Part shown: positions 28,331 to 36,397 of the stretch, piece after piece | Position numbering within the stretch: the stretch's first letter is position 1 | Layout: the number at the start of each line of letters is the position of its first letter | From: Candidatus Thiodiazotropha sp. (ex Monitilora ramsayi) | GTDB lineage: Bacteria; Pseudomonadota; Gammaproteobacteria; Chromatiales; Chromatiaceae | Direction: 5' to 3' | Assembly (NCBI GenBank): GCA_025655595.1 | Contig: JAHXIO010000010.1 | Coordinates: 1-64,000, forward strand | Length of the DNA stretch: 64,000 bases | Position numbers and translations under genes: made by a program | Notes under the pieces: generated by a model | Told to the model about the DNA's origin: nothing | Databases searched by the model: none | The model's input: the letters and a program-made list of their open reading frames with translations, nothing else

Positions 28331-29278
28331 ATGGTCCCTCACGAGAAAGAGCACCCACCTTTCACCTACGATCTGGCAACGGAACGACAAGCGCTACTGG
28401 CGACAAAAGCTCATCGCGGAGTCCCCGACAAGGCAAGCAACAGGCTACTGGCAGCCACCTGGAACCTGACCAACTTCGGTGTTCAGCAGCGCACCGACGA
28501 TGACCTTGCCCTCATGGCGGAGATCATCAGTTGGTTCGACCTGATCGCCATCCAGGAAATTGCCGACTCCCTGACCGATCTGCGTACCCTGATGAGCCAT
28601 CTACCAGCAGGTTACAAGGTCATCCTCTCCGATATCGGCGGTAACGATGAGCGGTCGGGTTTTCTCTATGACAGCAACAAACTCACACGGCTGGAATTAG
28701 CAGCCGAAGTGGCAGTGCCACCCAGCGACCACCGTTACATCCGTATGAAGGGTGTCTCCGGCGCATACAAGGGATTCGACCGCAATCCCTATGCAGTAGC
28801 ATTCAGAGCGGGCGGCCTGGAGTTCACCGCAGTTTCCGCCCACCTCTACTTCGGCAGCCACACCTACTATGACGAAGACCGCCGGGCTCTGGAAGCCTAT
28901 GCCTTGGCCCGTTGGGCCGACCAGCGCAACAAAGCGACCGGGGCCTACTCACAGAACATCCTGGTCATGGGCGATCTAAACCTACCCATTCGTGACGAGT
29001 CTAGCAATGTCTACAAGGCATTGAAGGCCAAGCGCCTGATCCTGCCCGAGCACTCAACCTCGATGGGCAGCAATCTCGCCGGGGATAAAGACTACGACCA
29101 ACTAGCCTTCCATGCGGGTACCATGAAAGATGCCTACCTGGGCAACTCTGGGGTTTTCGACTTCGATCGTGCGCCATTCTTCGGCGCCGCGTGGAATGCC
29201 AGTCCTGACTATTTCAATACAACGGTTAAGTATCATATTGCTGATCACAGGCCGTTGTGGGCGGAGTTTGGAATATGA
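28331..29278 (+). CDS. Endonuclease/exonuclease/phosphatase family protein
   Basis: The 315-residue protein shows the family motifs in order: ATWNLTNFG, FDLIAIQEIAD with the catalytic glutamate, RSGFLYDS, VSAHLYFG, ILVMGDLNLP and the closing DHRPLWAEF. The substrate could be nucleic acid or a phosphorylated small molecule; no signal peptide is seen, so it should be cytoplasmic. AAAGGAG precedes the ATG. Confidence 0.88.
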   Translation: MVPHEKEHPPFTYDLATERQALLATKAHRGVPDKASNRLLAATWNLTNFGVQQRTDDDLALMAEIISWFDLIAIQEIADSLTDLRTLMSHLPAGYKVILSDIGGNDERSGFLYDSNKLTRLELAAEVAVPPSDHRYIRMKGVSGAYKGFDRNPYAVAFRAGGLEFTAVSAHLYFGSHTYYDEDRRALEAYALARWADQRNKATGAYSQNILVMGDLNLPIRDESSNVYKALKAKRLILPEHSTSMGSNLAGDKDYDQLAFHAGTMKDAYLGNSGVFDFDRAPFFGAAWNASPDYFNTTVKYHIADHRPLWAEFGI

Positions 29279-29536
29279 TGAGTGGTGGGTTATTACTTGT
29301 CCATAATCCAGGAAACTTGCGGAAATCGTTTACAATGAAGACTTTTCGTAAGATAACAAAGAATTCAGCGCTGAATAAAAAGGGGTCAGTAACAATTAGA
29401 AATAAAAAAGATAATCATTTGCCACCAATCCATTTATTCGGCCTTTTATTCTCTAAGATGAGAACTTTTTTCCACATATTACAATATTCAAGACGTCCAT
29501 ATAACACAATATTTGTGACGTCCACATCATCACCCG

Positions 29537-29543
29537 TTGGGCG
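29537..29543 (+). other. Integron-like core site upstream of first cassette
   Basis: GTTGGGC fits the GTTRRRY core at the recombination point of integron attachment sites. It lies 17 bp before the first cassette gene. A complete attC to its left is not clear. Confidence 0.4.
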
Positions 29544-29559
29544 CTAGGAAGAAAGGCAT

Positions 29560-29952
29560 ATGAGTACTGACACTTGGCTAGAACTTATGAGATCTAAACC
29601 GCATGAACTTAGTAATGCTAAGTTGGATGAGTTCATGCAATTAGCTTGGCAACAAACAGCTGGAAACATGCAGGCTGGAAATGTGTATGAAGCTCTCTTG
29701 TCAGAAAAGGAAGCCAGACAAAACAAGACCACAATTCGCTGGAGCCTTTTTCTTTCAATTCTTGCAGTGTCATTCGCACTATTTTCACTATTTTTTTCTG
29801 TATTAGATTGGCGCGGTGATAAAACTTGGCAGTCCGCGCAAATGAAGGAATTGCAGATTCAAAGTAGCTACCTAATGAAAATTGCAAATAGCCAACATAA
29901 AGCGCCCAACAAGGCTCTCAAGTCAGGGACGCCGCAAAGCGGTGCCCCTTAG
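29560..29952 (+). CDS. Cassette-borne single-pass membrane protein
   Basis: The 130-residue protein has a soluble N-terminal half (LDEFMQLAWQQTAGNMQAGN) and one membrane helix near residues 62-84. The C-terminus APNKALKSGTPQSGAP is translated from the following attC-like site, as often happens with integron cassette genes. I do not recognise the family. The sequence is AT-rich compared with neighbours at either end of the accessory region. Confidence 0.65.
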   Translation: MSTDTWLELMRSKPHELSNAKLDEFMQLAWQQTAGNMQAGNVYEALLSEKEARQNKTTIRWSLFLSILAVSFALFSLFFSVLDWRGDKTWQSAQMKELQIQSSYLMKIANSQHKAPNKALKSGTPQSGAP

Positions 29953-29966
29953 CTTAATCGTTATAC
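29904..29966 (+). repeat. attC-like recombination site
   Basis: The 63-bp site starts with GCCCAAC, which fits the RYYYAAC inverse core, and ends with GTTATAC, close to GTTRRRY. Between them GGGACGCCGC and GCGGTGCCCC pair with unpaired bases, the folded shape expected of attC. It joins the first and second cassettes. Confidence 0.7.
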
Positions 29967-29989
29967 CTCGATACGAGTAAGAGGAACAA

Positions 29990-30364
29990 ATGAAACATAA
30001 TTGGCAGCATTTTATTTTCTCTTTTATCGTCCAATTATTGCTGCCGCTTATGCCGATAATTGTTGAGAAGAGTATCACGGGCAACGTATCGGATCAGACA
30101 TATGCGATATCAGCAGCGATGTACTCGATATCAATTGGGGTAACAACCAAAAACCTTGCCTTGCTCGGCGCAAGTATTTTTGTAGCCATGGCCTTTTCTT
30201 CTATATTTGGGTTTATTGTTTCCGGAAACTCGCCCCACATATCTGTAGCAAACTATTCAATAGCAACAATTATCATTTTTATGGGGATCCATACAATTGA
30301 AAGATATAAGCGACACGTAAATAAAGGGGAGCTATTTATAGACTTTGGAGGGAAAGATGTCTGA
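29990..30364 (+). CDS. Small multi-pass membrane protein, second cassette
   Basis: The 124-residue protein has four likely membrane segments and a basic tail (IERYKRHVNKGELFIDFGGK). GAGGAAC precedes the ATG. Its stop overlaps the start of the next gene by eight bases, so the two products are made together and probably work together. No family recognised. Confidence 0.65.
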   Translation: MKHNWQHFIFSFIVQLLLPLMPIIVEKSITGNVSDQTYAISAAMYSISIGVTTKNLALLGASIFVAMAFSSIFGFIVSGNSPHISVANYSIATIIIFMGIHTIERYKRHVNKGELFIDFGGKDV

Positions 30365-31088
30365 CATTGCATCAATAACAGCCCTCAGCGCAACCTTGGT
30401 TAGTGCCATTGCAGCAGCGTATAGCTTTTACACGACTAAGATGCGTCATAAGCAAGTAAAGAGCTTATATGAAAGCCTTGAAAATACGTATCAGAAACTC
30501 CTGGCAGATGAAATAAAAAGGAAAATTGAGCTCTCTGATATTTCCGATTTTAAATCGGAAATATTCCCTGTTATAAACCAAGCAACTAAAGCGCTTCATG
30601 AAATAACAGGAAAAGAAATAAGTACCGCGATTAAACTTTTACGAGAATCCGAAGGCGGTGAGTATGATGAACTTGTCACTTTTCTTAGGGATTCCAGTAG
30701 CGCTAACAAAAGAGAGGTTCTGGATTACATTTACCCAATTAGCACAAATACGGCCTACAAAGATATTTTTAATTCTTACAAGAGCTACGTATTAGACAAT
30801 GATATTTCAACCCCATCGGAAGGGGGTTATGTCAATAACAAGAGAGACGTTATTGAATCGCTATATAAAAGCACTCTCCTTTTGCCATTGATTGTAGGTA
30901 ACAGAGAAAATCATAAGCATATCCTAGGCGTTTTAGCCTTCGATTCTAAAGACAAAAACGCATTTGATTCGAAAACGCTTGATTATGCCGAGAAGGTGTC
31001 GGAACTGATTAGTGTTTATTTAAGTAAAACACTGTATGAAGATGAGTTAAATAAGAAAGGTATAACAAGTGGATCAACAGGACGCTGA
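30357..31088 (+). CDS. Membrane-anchored GAF-like domain protein, second cassette
   Basis: The 243-residue protein has one N-terminal membrane helix (about residues 4-24), a helical linker (VKSLYESLENTYQKLLADEI) and a C-terminal part that looks like the end of a GAF sensor domain (HILGVLAFDSKDKNAFDSKT, then AEKVSELISVYLSKTL). GGAGGG precedes the ATG. The IS3 element has inserted into its last codons and supplies the present TGA stop; before insertion the frame would have ended with one more serine and TAA, so the protein is almost intact. Confidence 0.6.
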   Translation: MSDIASITALSATLVSAIAAAYSFYTTKMRHKQVKSLYESLENTYQKLLADEIKRKIELSDISDFKSEIFPVINQATKALHEITGKEISTAIKLLRESEGGEYDELVTFLRDSSSANKREVLDYIYPISTNTAYKDIFNSYKSYVLDNDISTPSEGGYVNNKRDVIESLYKSTLLLPLIVGNRENHKHILGVLAFDSKDKNAFDSKTLDYAEKVSELISVYLSKTLYEDELNKKGITSGSTGR

Positions 31089-31135
31089 ACATCCCCCGAT
31101 AAAACGGACACCAAATCCAAACAAGAGGGTGTTCG

Positions 31136-31501
31136 ATGGCAAGATACAATCAAGCAAGAAGGACGTGGAGATACACGGAGGAATTTAAGGCGAAAGCGGT
31201 ACAACTCAGTCAATTGGATGGGGTGGAGGTCAAGGAGGTTGCAGAAACACTCGACATTCACCCGTTCATGCTGTCACGATGGCGCAAAGAGTACCGGGAA
31301 GGCAAGATCGTGGCGGATAAACGAAAACGTGTCACCAGCATCAAGCAAGAGAAAGCAGAACTTGATGAACTGAAGAGACTAAGAAAAGAAGTCGCTCGAC
31401 TCAAGCAGGAGAACGATCTTCTAAAAAAGTGGCAACGGTTTCTCGCGGAAGAACATCAGAACGATATCGATTCATCCAGAGAAACCGACAACTCGGAGTA
31501 A
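31136..31501 (+). CDS. IS3-family transposase OrfA
   Basis: This 121-residue protein carries a helix-turn-helix (FKAKAVQLSQLDGVEVKEVA, then HPFMLSRWRKEYREG) and a leucine-zipper-like tail (LKRLRKEVARLKQENDLLKK). It binds the IS ends. The slippery A AAA AAG at 31423-31429 lies in frame near its end and should allow a -1 shift into OrfB. Confidence 0.92.
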   Translation: MARYNQARRTWRYTEEFKAKAVQLSQLDGVEVKEVAETLDIHPFMLSRWRKEYREGKIVADKRKRVTSIKQEKAELDELKRLRKEVARLKQENDLLKKWQRFLAEEHQNDIDSSRETDNSE

Positions 31502-32313
31502 AGTATCTTTGTGAATGGCTGAAGGTCTCACGCAGCGGCTATTATGATTGGCTCAAGCGATCAGCATCGGCACGCTCCAGGGAAGACGCTGTTTTGACGC
31601 AGGAGATCTCGGAGATTCACAAGCAGAGCCGAGGTACCTATGGGAGCCCTCGGGTGCACAGAACCTTAAAAGATAAGGGCTATAGTATCGGCAAGAAGCG
31701 GGTTGAGCGATTGATGCGGGATAAGGGCCTTGTGGGACGTGTAGTGCGGGTAACACGCAGGCAGCCTGGATTGAGGCGGTTCAAGGCGGCAGGTGAGAAT
31801 CTATGGAGGTTGGAGCCGAGCCCGACCCAGCTGAACCAAGTATGGGTGGCGGATATCACCTACCTGAAACTGGGTAAAAAGTGGCGCTATCTGGCAACAG
31901 TAATGGATGCGTACAGCCGTAGGATACTCGGGTGGTCGCTGAGTCGGGAACGATCGGTGGAATTAACGTTGAATGCCTTATCGCATGCACTAAGGGGCAG
32001 GAGTTTGAAAAGCGGGATGCTATTTCACACGGATAGGGGAATTGAGTACATGGCATATCGATTTAGGGATGAGCTGAAGAAGCACGGTATTTGTCACAGC
32101 GTCAATCGCCCGGGCATTTGTACAGATAATGCACACATGGAGTCCTTCTTTCATACGTTGAAGGTGGAACTGATACGAGGGAGAAGATTCAGAAATGAGG
32201 CCGAGTTGCGATGCGCGTTAAACAGTTACATTAATCAATTCTATAATCACCGAAGGATGCATTCTGGGATTGGTTATTTACCACCGGCAGTATTTGAGAG
32301 CATGGCGGCATGA
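31429..32313 (+). CDS. IS3-family transposase OrfB (DDE integrase domain)
   Basis: The frame lies at -1 relative to OrfA and is probably made as an OrfAB fusion. It has the HTH_21 region (GTYGSPRVHRTLKDKGY) and the catalytic triad: VADITYL (Asp), FHTDRGIEY (Asp) and NAHMESFFHTLK (Glu). All three acidic residues are present, so the enzyme may be active. Confidence 0.93.
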   Translation: MATVSRGRTSERYRFIQRNRQLGVKYLCEWLKVSRSGYYDWLKRSASARSREDAVLTQEISEIHKQSRGTYGSPRVHRTLKDKGYSIGKKRVERLMRDKGLVGRVVRVTRRQPGLRRFKAAGENLWRLEPSPTQLNQVWVADITYLKLGKKWRYLATVMDAYSRRILGWSLSRERSVELTLNALSHALRGRSLKSGMLFHTDRGIEYMAYRFRDELKKHGICHSVNRPGICTDNAHMESFFHTLKVELIRGRRFRNEAELRCALNSYINQFYNHRRMHSGIGYLPPAVFESMAA

Positions 32314-32348
32314 AAAATCATGTGTCCATTTTAGCGGGGGAAGATCAC

Positions 32349-32390
32349 GCTCCTAACGTGTCGCCTGTTACCTAAATCGTTATGAGTCCA
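32349..32390 (+). repeat. Short attC-like remnant after the IS
   Basis: TCCTAAC and, 22 bp later, CGTTATGA resemble the two outer boxes of an attC, and the right box matches the one ending the previous site (ATCGTTAT). The inner stem is missing or very short, so this is a weak call. Confidence 0.35.
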
Positions 32391-32398
32391 AGTTACCC

Positions 32399-32758
32399 AT
32401 GAAAAGAGATATGGAACTTATTAAGCAACTTCTTCTGTCTTACGAAGAAGAAACCACGTTCATAGCATCAGCGCATGATGAAGACAAAGTCTATCACCAT
32501 GTAAAAATACTAAGAGATGCAGGATTTATAATTACTGATTCCTATCCACCAAAAAATGGCGGTGCCTATACATATAAGGATAGACTCACATGGGATGGTC
32601 ATGAATTTATTTCACTCATCAAGCAAAATGAAATATGGGAGGTAATAAAATCAGAATTCAAGGAAGCGACTGTAGAAACAATGCTTACAGTTGGCAAGCA
32701 AATAGCTACTGAGTGGGCAAAAAATAAGGTGCAGCACTTATTAGGAAAAAACTCATAA
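32399..32758 (+). CDS. DUF2513-type protein, third cassette
   Basis: The 119-residue protein begins MKRDMELIKQLLLSYEEE and contains HHVKILRDAGFIITDSY and LTWDGHEFISLIKQNEIWEV, the pattern of DUF2513 proteins, which are common on phages and other mobile DNA and may be winged-helix proteins. The stop lies in the following attC-like site. AT-rich. Confidence 0.75.
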   Translation: MKRDMELIKQLLLSYEEETTFIASAHDEDKVYHHVKILRDAGFIITDSYPPKNGGAYTYKDRLTWDGHEFISLIKQNEIWEVIKSEFKEATVETMLTVGKQIATEWAKNKVQHLLGKNS

Positions 32759-32817
32759 CAAATTACTCGTGTGGGACGCTGCGCCGCAGCTTACACCCCA
32801 CAGCTTCGACATTAGAA
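32752..32817 (+). repeat. attC-like recombination site
   Basis: CATAACAAATTACTCG at the left and CGACATTAGAAGG at the right flank a stem made from GTGGGACGCTGCG and CGCAGCTTACACCCCAC. The outline is that of an attC, with the right box (ATTAGAA) one base off GTTRRRY. Confidence 0.55.
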
Positions 32818-32833
32818 GGCCAATGGCATAGTT

Positions 32834-34201
32834 ATGGCATCACATTTATCTAAATTAGAACCACCTGGTCGAAATGCCTGTTTGTGTGGTTCTGGTGCGA
32901 GATTTAAAAATTGCTGTAAAAATGAATATTCAAAGAAACACTTTGATGGGTGGAAGCTCTTTAATAAAGGAGAATATAGGAAGGCCTTAAAAGCCATCCG
33001 GCTACATATTACTTGGTATAGATTGTGCCACATGGCTCATACAGTGCCATTTCTAACGTCAAATTCTGACGAATCCAGAAAACTGCTTAAAACTGATATA
33101 GAAGCAATGTCTGACATGCTTGATTTATTATTGTCATGTTATGCGAAATGCGACATGGTGGATGATTACCCTTTTGCTCTTGAGTATCTATCTAGTGCTA
33201 TAGATGATGACCGTTGGGAAGTAAAGATCGATTACCATAAATGTATCTATTTGTATGTTTATAGGGATAAAAGGGAGGCTGCGAAAGAAATTCTAGAAGC
33301 TTATGATTGGAAGCAAGTAAGTGATGTTGATTTGCTTACAGTTCTAATAGACGTTTATTCAGATGATCTAAATCCAGTAGAAAAGACAAATATTGCTGAG
33401 AGAATATGTGAAATTTCTAGCTCTCCTGAAATTAATCTTCAATATCGAAGTTTGATAGGAACAGAATATTGTCTATTAAATGATTCAAACAAGGGGATTC
33501 CCATTCTTAAAAGTGCTATACATGAATACGAAAAAACTCTACAAGAATACAGAACACCCTTAGGCAGACATCATTTAGCAATATCTTACAAACATTTAGG
33601 TGAACTAAGTGGGAAAGAAGAATATTTTACTAGCGCAATAGCCAATCTAAAGAATGAAATTGCAACCGGAGAATATTCGTCAATAGGTGAAGGCCAATTG
33701 TGGCTAGATTTGGGTTGGTGCTACCATCATCTGTCTGAGTTTGATAAGGCAATAGACGCTTATGATAAATCCTTAAATCATGTACATTCGGGGCTTACAT
33801 TAGTCTTCAAGTCCAGGGCTTTTATTGAATTGGATAAATTAGATGAAGCTAGAGATATGCTAAATAGTGTAATTCTTGAAGACCTAACAGAACCCAATAT
33901 CTTTGATTATTCGATTTCAAAATGTTATTTGGCTTTTGCCAGCAAAGAATCCGGCGATATTCAGGATGGACTTGATTTGATTAAAGGTATAAAAACAAAC
34001 GATCCAATGTTTATGGATCTTATTCAGGATCTAATATCTCAATTATATGAGTTAAAGAGCACGAAGACAGAAGACTGTAAGGTTGAGACTGCACTACAAC
34101 GGTTTAATCGCTATGTTTCACTAAAGCCAAACTTTTTTGGTTTTGGGATAGATATAAACGCAATAATTGATGATATGGGGAATAGGCCTTCTAACAATTA
34201 G
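32834..34201 (+). CDS. SEC-C motif and TPR protein, fourth cassette
   Basis: The 455-residue protein has an N-terminal zinc-binding SEC-C motif (PGRNACLCGSGARFKNCCKN) followed by tetratricopeptide-like helical repeats, for example LWLDLGWCYHHLSEFDKAID and AYDKSLNHVHSGLTLVFKSR. SEC-C motifs are found at the end of SecA and in many mobile-element proteins. A binding or scaffold role is likely. Strongly AT-rich. Confidence 0.75.
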   Translation: MASHLSKLEPPGRNACLCGSGARFKNCCKNEYSKKHFDGWKLFNKGEYRKALKAIRLHITWYRLCHMAHTVPFLTSNSDESRKLLKTDIEAMSDMLDLLLSCYAKCDMVDDYPFALEYLSSAIDDDRWEVKIDYHKCIYLYVYRDKREAAKEILEAYDWKQVSDVDLLTVLIDVYSDDLNPVEKTNIAERICEISSSPEINLQYRSLIGTEYCLLNDSNKGIPILKSAIHEYEKTLQEYRTPLGRHHLAISYKHLGELSGKEEYFTSAIANLKNEIATGEYSSIGEGQLWLDLGWCYHHLSEFDKAIDAYDKSLNHVHSGLTLVFKSRAFIELDKLDEARDMLNSVILEDLTEPNIFDYSISKCYLAFASKESGDIQDGLDLIKGIKTNDPMFMDLIQDLISQLYELKSTKTEDCKVETALQRFNRYVSLKPNFFGFGIDINAIIDDMGNRPSNN

Positions 34202-34405
34202 CTGCACTGGAAATACCTACGCTAACGCCCAGGCTATCAAGTAAGCTAGGTCGTTGTTTTTAAATGAAACTATACCCAGCAATGACTCTGAAGGACGCGA
34301 CTTAGAGGTAGGTGATTGGGTTCGTGTTATCGCTGTACTAATATCAATCAGAGGCATGCCTCAGGAGTGATTGAATGCGTTTTCCATAGCTGCATAAAAG
34401 GATCG
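34202..34405. other. AT-rich intergenic stretch after the cassettes
   Basis: CTTCTAACAATTAG at its left edge and GCTAACGCCC near 34222 hint at degenerate attC boxes, but no full site can be drawn. No gene is supported. Confidence 0.3.
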
Positions 34406-34645
34406 ATGACCAATGATAATATTTTGAATTCTCAATCGACACCACTCCCACATACACTACCCTGTCTCCGCCTACTTAACTTTCACCTAAAAGATTATAT
34501 CGAGACAGGTTTTCAAGATCAGTTGTGCCAGATTATTGACTTCGAGTTGAAAAATCCCAGACTACTCGACCCTATATCGGGAACTGGCCGTCTGAATAAT
34601 CTAACCTACTGGATATTTTCGGGACCTGCCGGGATGAATAGTTGA
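34406..34645 (+). CDS. Possible small protein, 79 residues
   Basis: An ATG after AAGGATCG opens a frame encoding LPHTLPCLRLLNFHLKDYIE and QDQLCQIIDFELKNPRLLDP. The composition is plausible for a soluble protein, but its end runs into the iteron-like repeats and no family is recognised. A doubtful gene. Confidence 0.3.
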   Translation: MTNDNILNSQSTPLPHTLPCLRLLNFHLKDYIETGFQDQLCQIIDFELKNPRLLDPISGTGRLNNLTYWIFSGPAGMNS

Positions 34646-34965
34646 CTTTGAGTGAGATTTTTTGAACATCACGACTCCTTTTTGGGAACTGACGTCAAAA
34701 ATATTGAAACTCTTTGCAGTTTTTCGGGACTTCACGAAAAAAATAGTCGAACTCAAGACAATATTTTTCGAACTGTTGTAATTATTTCACTCGTTCACGA
34801 GAAAAAAAGCTCCATGATTGACTCAATTTCAGTCTATCGCGAGTGAAATCGCTTCGTGTGTTGAACTATTTTTTCCGTGAAGTTCCGAATTAATCCCATG
34901 AAGTCAAAAAAAGACTCCGTGACTTCGATGATTTCTTCCGGTAGTTCAATTCTGTGTGCCGGGCA
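34616..34965. repeat. Degenerate iteron-like repeats with a long imperfect inverted repeat
   Basis: A roughly 36-base unit of the form TTTTTCGGGACTTCACGAAA followed by AAATAGTCGAACTC occurs in direct orientation near 34616, 34679 and 34720. It recurs inverted at 34860-34889 (GTTGAACTATTTTTTCCGTG, AAGTTCCGAA). Arms 34723-34753 and 34860-34889 could form one long hairpin. No gene is supported here. Confidence 0.5.
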
Positions 34966-35040
34966 GTCTATTATTCGAGAGGTTGGGTGCTCTATGAGGA
35001 CCACTGGCCGGGTTTATAACCTAGCCAGTGGCGATTTCTA

Positions 35041-35523
35041 TCAGGCTTCAGCCTGCTCCGCATCCATTTCGGTGGCCTTACGGCTGCCATTATTTCTGAA
35101 ACGATCGCCCATCGCGTCACGCAGATCCTCAAGCCCGGTGACACCGTTTGCCATTTTTGCATAGGCATAGACATCAAGGGCGGCGGTGTATGCGTCACTG
35201 CCTACCGCGAGTAGTGTACCGTCTACCAATTCACTGAGTTTGCTCAATGCGGTATTGATCGGGTGAAGCGCATGGTAGAGCGCCACGTCCCGCTCAAACT
35301 CTTCCAGGTCTAACCGGCTAGGAAGTATGTCGGGATTCTGCCTGGCGAGATTGAGCGCCTGATCCACAAAGCCAAGACTTTTATTGCCCATCTTATTGAG
35401 CCTTTGTTTGTCTTTATTGCTGAGCCCGATCAGAAAAGGCAGAGACTGGATCTGTTGGATGGAAGCCAGAATGGCTTGCTGCTCTTCCGCTGTGAATTCT
35501 GCGGAGACTAGGTTTTGAGACAT
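35041..35523 (-). CDS. Conserved-looking soluble protein of unknown function
   Basis: The 160-residue helical protein starts MSQNLVSAEFTAEEQQAILA; later parts include LPFLIGLSNKDKQRLNKMGN and AALDVYAYAKMANGVTGLED. AAGGAG precedes the ATG at 35523, so this start was preferred to one 36 bases upstream. No family I can name. It shares its strand with the GbsR-like regulator 230 bp upstream. Confidence 0.65.
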   Translation of the reverse strand: MSQNLVSAEFTAEEQQAILASIQQIQSLPFLIGLSNKDKQRLNKMGNKSLGFVDQALNLARQNPDILPSRLDLEEFERDVALYHALHPINTALSKLSELVDGTLLAVGSDAYTAALDVYAYAKMANGVTGLEDLRDAMGDRFRNNGSRKATEMDAEQAEA

Positions 35524-35561
35524 TGTATTACTCCTTGTTTCTTTCCTTGAAGTTTCCATTA

Positions 35562-35605
35562 CCGCAGGCTATTGGGATATCCGTTGTCTTCATGACTGCC
35601 TGCGG
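35562..35605. repeat. Hairpin between the unknown protein and the regulator gene
   Basis: CCGCAGGC and GCCTGCGG form an 8-bp stem around 28 bases in the leader of the 160-residue protein gene. It may be a terminator for the upstream regulator or a leader structure. Confidence 0.4.
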
Positions 35606-35754
35606 AACGCCATAGCGTACCTGCTTCGTTTTGAATTGCAACCGGGGCGACTGGCTTTGCAGGCGGCTTGCCTGTGTCATCACCGCCACTTATTCATAAG
35701 CAGTAAAAGGGATCAACTGCTACCCTACCCTTTTTGTCTCACACAACAAAAAAG

Positions 35755-36279
35755 CTACTTACCAAGAAAAGTCTGCACCTTCGCACCCAGCCTGATGAGT
35801 TTTAACAGCGTGGATTTGGGCAGTACCTTGATCTGGCGATGCCAGCTATCCAAGGCCTCCATAAATTCCAGTAGATCCCTAATACGCCGCTTTACCTCTG
35901 TGGGTGTTTGCTTGTCTGCATTACCCTCAAGAACACACTCCCTAAGTAGCGTCATCGTCTGATCGAGGTCCCGCTGCTTGCGTCCCTCCATGATGGTATA
36001 GAACAGCTCCCACGGGTCTTTCATGGTTTCATAATAATCTCTGGGATCACCCAACAGATGTACTACCTTGACCAGTTTCCATCCCCGTAGCTCTTTGATA
36101 CTGGTATCGATATTGGAGCGGGCGACTTCCAAGGTCTCTGTGATCTCTTCGGCGGTCAGTGGTTTGGACGAAATAAAAAGCAACGCTTGGATCTGGGCAA
36201 CTGTCCGGCTCACTCCCCAACGGGTTCCCATCTCCCCCCAATGAAGGATGTACTTTTCCATGACAGGCGTCAGTTTCAT
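35755..36279 (-). CDS. GbsR/MarR-type transcriptional regulator
   Basis: The 174-residue protein has the GbsR pattern: WGEMGTRWGVSRTVAQIQAL, a winged helix with LTAEEITETLEVARSNIDTS, and GDPRDYYETMKDPWELFYTI. Such proteins control choline/betaine or membrane-stress genes in other bacteria. Its targets here are unknown. Confidence 0.82.
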   Translation of the reverse strand: MKLTPVMEKYILHWGEMGTRWGVSRTVAQIQALLFISSKPLTAEEITETLEVARSNIDTSIKELRGWKLVKVVHLLGDPRDYYETMKDPWELFYTIMEGRKQRDLDQTMTLLRECVLEGNADKQTPTEVKRRIRDLLEFMEALDSWHRQIKVLPKSTLLKLIRLGAKVQTFLGK

Positions 36280-36397
36280 TATTCGATTCCAGTAATTTCT
36301 GTTATTACTGATAATTTGTTTAGGATGCCGAAGTTGTCAAATAAGTATTTTGATATCGGCTGTTTCCGCGACGGAAGATATTCCGAGTATTTATTTG

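Larger units (their letters stand above)
31086..32347 (+). mobile_element. IS3-family insertion sequence, 1262 bp
   Basis: The ends are TGAACATCCCCCGATAAAAC and, read inward on the other strand, TGATCTTCCCCCGCTAAAAT: imperfect terminal inverted repeats of about 27 bp with 22 matches. CGC stands on both sides (31083-31085 and 32348-32350), a 3-bp target duplication. Two overlapping transposase frames fill the element. It appears complete. Confidence 0.9.

Noticed and set aside
34652-34846. 64-codon plus-strand frame in the iteron-like patch
   Set aside because: It lacks a usual start context and simply reads through the repeated units.
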